Assembly (NCBI GenBank): GCA_046233115.1
Contig: JBJXHM010000017.1
Span: 1 to 64,000, forward strand
DNA length: 64,000 bases
Direction: 5' to 3'
Source: JACOMY01 sp046233115
Lineage (GTDB): Bacteria; Pseudomonadota; Alphaproteobacteria; Kiloniellales; JACOMY01
The notes below the pieces were generated by a model, which ran no database searches, was not told where the DNA came from, and saw only the letters and a list, made by a program, of their open reading frames with translations. Shown in pieces: positions 60,312 to 64,000 of the stretch; positions within the stretch are counted from its first letter, which is position 1; each line of letters starts with the position of its first letter. A program made the position numbers and the translations under genes.

Positions 60312-61405
60312 CCGCGGCTCTCGAAGTCGATGCGCGGATCGACCAGGGTGTAGGTCAGATCGCTGACGATGTTGAGGATCAGGCCGATCAGCGAGAAGAA
60401 GAAGAGCGTCCCGAACATCACGTTGTAGTCGCGCCGCATCACCGCCTCGAAGCCCAGCAAGCCCAGCCCGTCCAGCGAGAAGATGATCTCGATCAGCAGC
60501 GAGCCGGTGAAGAGCACGCCGATGAAGGCGGCCGGAAAGCCGGCGATCACGATCAACATGGCGTTGCGGAAGACGTGGCCGTAGAGCACCCGCCGCTCGG
60601 AAAGGCCCTTTGCCCTCGCGGTCACCACGTACTGCAGGCGGAGCTGGTCGAGGAAGGAGTTCTTGGTCAGCATCGCCAGGCTGGCGAAGCCGCCGATCAC
60701 CATGGCGAAGACCGGCAGCACCATGTGCCAGAGGTAGTCGCCGATCAGGGCTCCCAGCGACATCTCGCGCCAGCCGTCGGACACCAGGCCGGCCAGCGGG
60801 AACCACTGCACGTAGCTGCCGCCGGCGAAGAAGACCAGTAGGAAGACCGCGAAGAGATAGCTGGGGATGGCAGTGCCGACCGCCAGCACCGCTGAGGTGC
60901 CGATGTCGAAGCGGCTGCCGTCCTTGATCGCCTTGCGGATGCCCAGCGGGATCGAGACCAGGTAGACGATAAGCGTGGTCCAGACGCCAAGCGAGATCGA
61001 GACTGGCAGCTTCTCGATTACCAGGTCCATGACCTTCTGGTCGCGGAAGAAGGAGGTGCCGAAATCCAGGGTCAGATAGTCACCCATCATCGAGAAGAAG
61101 CGTTCCAGCAGCGGCTTGTCGAAGCCGTACTGCTTCTCCAGTTCGGCGACATACTCGGGCAGCAGGCCCTGGCGACCGCGATAGCCATTGCGCCCGCTCT
61201 GCTGCGCCGCGCCCTCCTGGCCCATGATATCGCCGCCGGCACGGGTGACGATGTCGGTGGCCTGGCCGCCGAGACCGCTGAGGTCGGCGATCGCCTGCTC
61301 GATCGGCCCGCCTGGGGCGGCCTGCACGATCAGGAAGTTGATCAGCATGATGCCGAACAAGGTCGGAATCACCAGGAAGAGACGGCGGATCAGGTAGGTT
61401 GCCAC
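60308..61405 (-). CDS. yejB: Peptide ABC transporter permease (YejB-like)
   Basis: 365 residues. DppB-like N-terminus (MATYLIRRLFLVIPTLFGIM), the Gly-rich insert around residues 45-70 that is typical of YejB, and EAA loop YVVTARAKGLSERRVLYGHV. Coupled to YejE by ATGA. Confidence 0.9.
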   Translation of the reverse strand: MATYLIRRLFLVIPTLFGIMLINFLIVQAAPGGPIEQAIADLSGLGGQATDIVTRAGGDIMGQEGAAQQSGRNGYRGRQGLLPEYVAELEKQYGFDKPLLERFFSMMGDYLTLDFGTSFFRDQKVMDLVIEKLPVSISLGVWTTLIVYLVSIPLGIRKAIKDGSRFDIGTSAVLAVGTAIPSYLFAVFLLVFFAGGSYVQWFPLAGLVSDGWREMSLGALIGDYLWHMVLPVFAMVIGGFASLAMLTKNSFLDQLRLQYVVTARAKGLSERRVLYGHVFRNAMLIVIAGFPAAFIGVLFTGSLLIEIIFSLDGLGLLGFEAVMRRDYNVMFGTLFFFSLIGLILNIVSDLTYTLVDPRIDFESRG

Positions 61406-61409
61406 GGCC

Positions 61410-63326
61410 TCAGCTCCCCTCGGCCGTATCGCCGCTGGAGTGGCGGCGCTGTTCCAGGCTCTCGGCCTTGGCCTCGTCGAACCACCAGGTCGAGAGGTCG
61501 ATGCCGCTAAGCGGCGGCGTCTCCGGCCAGGAGAACTTGTCCCAGATCAGGAAGTTGACCTTGGCCGAGGTCCACTGCGGCACGGTGTGATGGCCCCAGA
61601 GCAGCACCCGGTCGAGCGCGCGGGTGCGATCGATCAGGCTCTGCCGGTCCGGGGCGGCGATCAGCAGGTTGATCAGCTCGTCGACCACCGGATCCTCGAT
61701 GCCGGCCCAGTTGCGGCTGCCTTCGCGGCGGGCGGCCTCGGTGCTCCAGTAGTCGCGCTGCTCGTTGCCGGGCGAGAGCGACTGGCCGATCGCCTGGGTG
61801 GTCATGTCGAAGTCGAAGCTGCGCACCCGGTTGATGTACTGCGACTGGTCGACGGTGCGGACATAGACCTCCATGCCCAGCCGTTCCAGGTTGTGCTTGA
61901 AGGGCAGCACGATGCGCTCGAAGGCCTTGGAGACCAGCAGGATCTCGAAGCTGAAGCGCTCCCCCGTCTCGGCGTTCACCAGCGCCATGTCGCGTACCAC
62001 CCAGCCAGCCTCGGCCAGCAGGGCCAGCGCCTTCTCCAGGTTGGTGCGCGGCCAGCCGCTGCCGTCGGTCTTCGGCGGTTCGTAGACCTGGTTGAAGACC
62101 TCGGGGGGCAGGCGGTCGCGATAGGGCTCCAGGATCGCCAGTTCGGCCGGGCTGGGCAGTCCCCTCGACCCCAGCTCGGTCGGAAAGAAATAGCTGGTGA
62201 TGCGCTCGTAGAGCCCGAAGAAGAGGTTGCGGTTGGTCCACTCGAAGTCGAAGGCGTGCGCGATCGCCCAGCGCACCCGGCGATCCTTGAAGTAGGGGCG
62301 CCGGTGGTTCATGCAGAAGCCCTGCATGCGCCCGAGGTTCTTCATCTCGAAGGACTGCTTCTTCAGGATCCCGTTGCGCACCGCCGGAATGTCGTAGCTG
62401 GTCATCCAGTCCGACGCCTTGGTCTCCTGGTGGATATCGATGCGCCCGGCCTTGATCGCCTGCTGCTCGACCACCGGATCCAGGAAGTAGTCGTAGCGCA
62501 TACGCTCGAAGTTGTACTGACCGCGGTTCACCGGCAGGTCGCGCCCCCAGTAGTCCTCGACCCGCTCCAACTCGACGTAGCGGTTGGCCTCGAAATCGAC
62601 GATGCGATAGGGGCCGCTCCCCAGCGGCGGCGTCAGGGTGGTCTGCGCCGGGTCGCGGCCGTCGCTGGTCCAGTAGTGCTTGGGCAGAGCCGGAAGCTGG
62701 CCGACGATGGCCGGCAGCTCGCGATTTTCCCCTTCGGCGAAGGTGAAGCGCACCAGGTAGGGCTCCACCACCTCGGCCTTGGTCACGCTGGCGTAGTAGA
62801 AGCGATACTGAGGGTGGCCCTTCTCCATCAGGAAGTCGAAGGTCCAGGCGATGTCCTCGGCGGTCAGCGGCGCGCCGTCATGCCAGTGCGCCTCGCGGCG
62901 CAGGCGGAACTCGACCCAGGTCGAGTCCTTCGGCAGCAGCACCTCCTCGGCGATCAGGCCGTACTTGCTGAAGGCCTCGTCGCCGCCGTCGACCATCAGG
63001 CTGTCGAAGGAGAGGCCGATACCGGCCGCCGGATGTCCCTTGGCGATGAAGGGATTGAAGCTGTCGAAGCCGCCGGTCGCGCCCTGCACCAGGCGCCCGC
63101 CCTTGGGCGCGTCGGGGTTGGTGTACTCGAAGTGATGGAAGTTGGCCGGATACTTGGGCTCGCCGTGCAGCGCCAGCGCGTGCAGCGACTGCACCGCGGT
63201 CTGGTCGTCACCGGCCAGCTCGATCGGCAAGGCCTCTTCGGCAAAGGCCGGACGCCAGAGGCCCGGCGGCAGCGCGGCCGCCGAGAGCAGCGTCAGCGCT
63301 TGCCGCCTGGTCAGCCCCCGTATCAT
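61410..63326 (-). CDS. yejA: Peptide ABC transporter substrate-binding protein (YejA-like)
   Basis: 638 residues from the ATG at 63326. Tat signal (LTRRQALTLLSAAALPPG, residues 5-22). The mature start (LHGEPKYPANFHHFEYTNPD) is the YejA signature; family 5 binding protein (AHWHDGAPLTAEDIAW). Binds peptides for the Yej importer, which in enterobacteria takes up microcin C and small peptides. Overlaps the stop of the upstream phosphatase gene. Confidence 0.9.
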   Translation of the reverse strand: MIRGLTRRQALTLLSAAALPPGLWRPAFAEEALPIELAGDDQTAVQSLHALALHGEPKYPANFHHFEYTNPDAPKGGRLVQGATGGFDSFNPFIAKGHPAAGIGLSFDSLMVDGGDEAFSKYGLIAEEVLLPKDSTWVEFRLRREAHWHDGAPLTAEDIAWTFDFLMEKGHPQYRFYYASVTKAEVVEPYLVRFTFAEGENRELPAIVGQLPALPKHYWTSDGRDPAQTTLTPPLGSGPYRIVDFEANRYVELERVEDYWGRDLPVNRGQYNFERMRYDYFLDPVVEQQAIKAGRIDIHQETKASDWMTSYDIPAVRNGILKKQSFEMKNLGRMQGFCMNHRRPYFKDRRVRWAIAHAFDFEWTNRNLFFGLYERITSYFFPTELGSRGLPSPAELAILEPYRDRLPPEVFNQVYEPPKTDGSGWPRTNLEKALALLAEAGWVVRDMALVNAETGERFSFEILLVSKAFERIVLPFKHNLERLGMEVYVRTVDQSQYINRVRSFDFDMTTQAIGQSLSPGNEQRDYWSTEAARREGSRNWAGIEDPVVDELINLLIAAPDRQSLIDRTRALDRVLLWGHHTVPQWTSAKVNFLIWDKFSWPETPPLSGIDLSTWWFDEAKAESLEQRRHSSGDTAEGS

Positions 63327-64000
63327 CCGGCCAGCATCTCCAGGGCTTCGGCGTGCAGCCGCGGGTCGCCCGAGGCCAGCACGCGACCGTCGGAGCCGAG
63401 GCCGAGCGGCTTGCCCTGCCAGTCGCTGATAAGACCGCCCGCCTCCTCGACCACGCAGACCAGCGGCAGATAGTCGAAGGTCATCAGGCCCGCATCCACC
63501 ACGATGTCGAGCCAACCGCTGGCGATCTGGCCGAAGGCGAAGCAGTCGCCGCCGAAGAGGGTGTCACCGACGCGCTGACGCACGCGCTGGAACACCTCGG
63601 GCTCGCTCAGCATCAGAACCTGGGTGCGGAAGATCGCCTGGTCCAGACCGGGACAGGGCCGACAGCGGACCGCCCGCTCGCCGCGGCTGTCGCGATGCTG
63701 CGTGCCCTGGCCGCGGGCGCCAATCCAGCGTTCCTGCTGGGCCGGCATGTTGATCACGCCCAGGATCGGCTGACCGCCCTGCAGCAGGGCGACCAGATTG
63801 CCGAACTGCGGATTGCCGCTGACGAAGGCGCGGGTGCCGTCGATCGGATCGACCACCCAGACGAACTCGGCGTCGGGCTGGTGCGGACCGAACTCCTCAC
63901 CGACGAAGCCGTGCGTGGGATAGTGCTGATGCACCAGGGCGCGGAGCGCCTGCTCCGCGCCCCGGTCGGCGACGGTGACGGGCGAAAGGTCGCCCTTGCG
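63323..64000 (-). CDS. Inositol monophosphatase-family (HisN-like) phosphatase, 5' end outside window
   Basis: 226 codons visible; the reading frame stays open to the right edge. Metal-binding motifs of the family: GEEFG and WVVDPIDGTRAFVSG, and the distal WLDIVVDAGLMTFDYLPLVCVVEEAGG. Likely histidinol-phosphate or inositol-phosphate phosphatase. First visible gene of the Yej operon (ATGA overlap), though probably not functionally linked. Confidence 0.85.
   Translation of the reverse strand, partial: RKGDLSPVTVADRGAEQALRALVHQHYPTHGFVGEEFGPHQPDAEFVWVVDPIDGTRAFVSGNPQFGNLVALLQGGQPILGVINMPAQQERWIGARGQGTQHRDSRGERAVRCRPCPGLDQAIFRTQVLMLSEPEVFQRVRQRVGDTLFGGDCFAFGQIASGWLDIVVDAGLMTFDYLPLVCVVEEAGGLISDWQGKPLGLGSDGRVLASGDPRLHAEALEMLAG

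Overview
The window is a GC-rich chromosomal segment, most likely from an alphaproteobacterium of the Rhodospirillales type. This is inferred from the strong codon bias, the many Tat-exported binding proteins, BetI-like regulators, polyamine and peptide ABC transporters, and a type II-C CRISPR-Cas9 system; the species cannot be named from the sequence.

Region 1 (1 to about 25,380) is the late half of a podovirus-like (P22-style) prophage. It holds a scaffold-like protein, decoration protein, major capsid, gp4-like and gp10-like neck/tail proteins, three large ejection-type virion proteins (one with an M23 peptidase domain), a 1500-residue tail fibre/tailspike, and a lysis cassette (GH24 endolysin, overlapping Rz/Rz1 spanins, a holin-like protein and small membrane proteins). 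A leftward accessory operon follows (lipoprotein, secreted-nuclease homologue, DUF551 protein and small unknowns). The right end is marked by a 45-nt 3' half of a tRNA-Ala(CGC) gene at 25336-25380, an attachment-site scar. Integrase, replication, terminase and portal genes lie to the left, outside the window.

Region 2 (25.5-36.8 kb) is host DNA on the + strand: two SDR oxidoreductases, two FAD-dependent amine/amino-acid oxidases, a MarR regulator and a complete dipeptide/oligopeptide ABC transporter (binding protein, two permeases, two ATPases). A 24-bp perfect inverted repeat closes it. Region 3 (37.0-40.7 kb) has an RTX-repeat protein on the - strand and a beta-hydroxyacid dehydrogenase on the + strand. 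Region 4 (40.7-47.6 kb, - strand) is a polyamine-type ABC transporter operon (PotD, PotB, PotC, PotA) with three BetI-like TetR regulators and a HalD/BesD-like 2-oxoglutarate oxygenase.

Region 5 (47.7-54.6 kb) is a complete type II-C CRISPR-Cas locus: 34 repeats and 33 spacers, cas2, cas1, cas9 with all nuclease residues present, and a tracrRNA divergent from cas9. The main discovery is that two spacers match the resident prophage perfectly over 30 of 30 nt (major capsid gene and tail fibre gene), and a third matches the tail fibre at 28 of 30, with both differences synonymous. An apparently intact Cas9 system thus sits about 25-50 kb from targets on its own chromosome. The prophage may carry an unrecognised anti-CRISPR, or the system may be silent.

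Region 6 (54.7-64 kb) holds a Bcr/CflA-type MFS transporter, a MarR-controlled VOC/DUF1428 pair with two matching operators, and a Yej-type peptide ABC transporter operon downstream of a HisN-like phosphatase that runs off the right edge.
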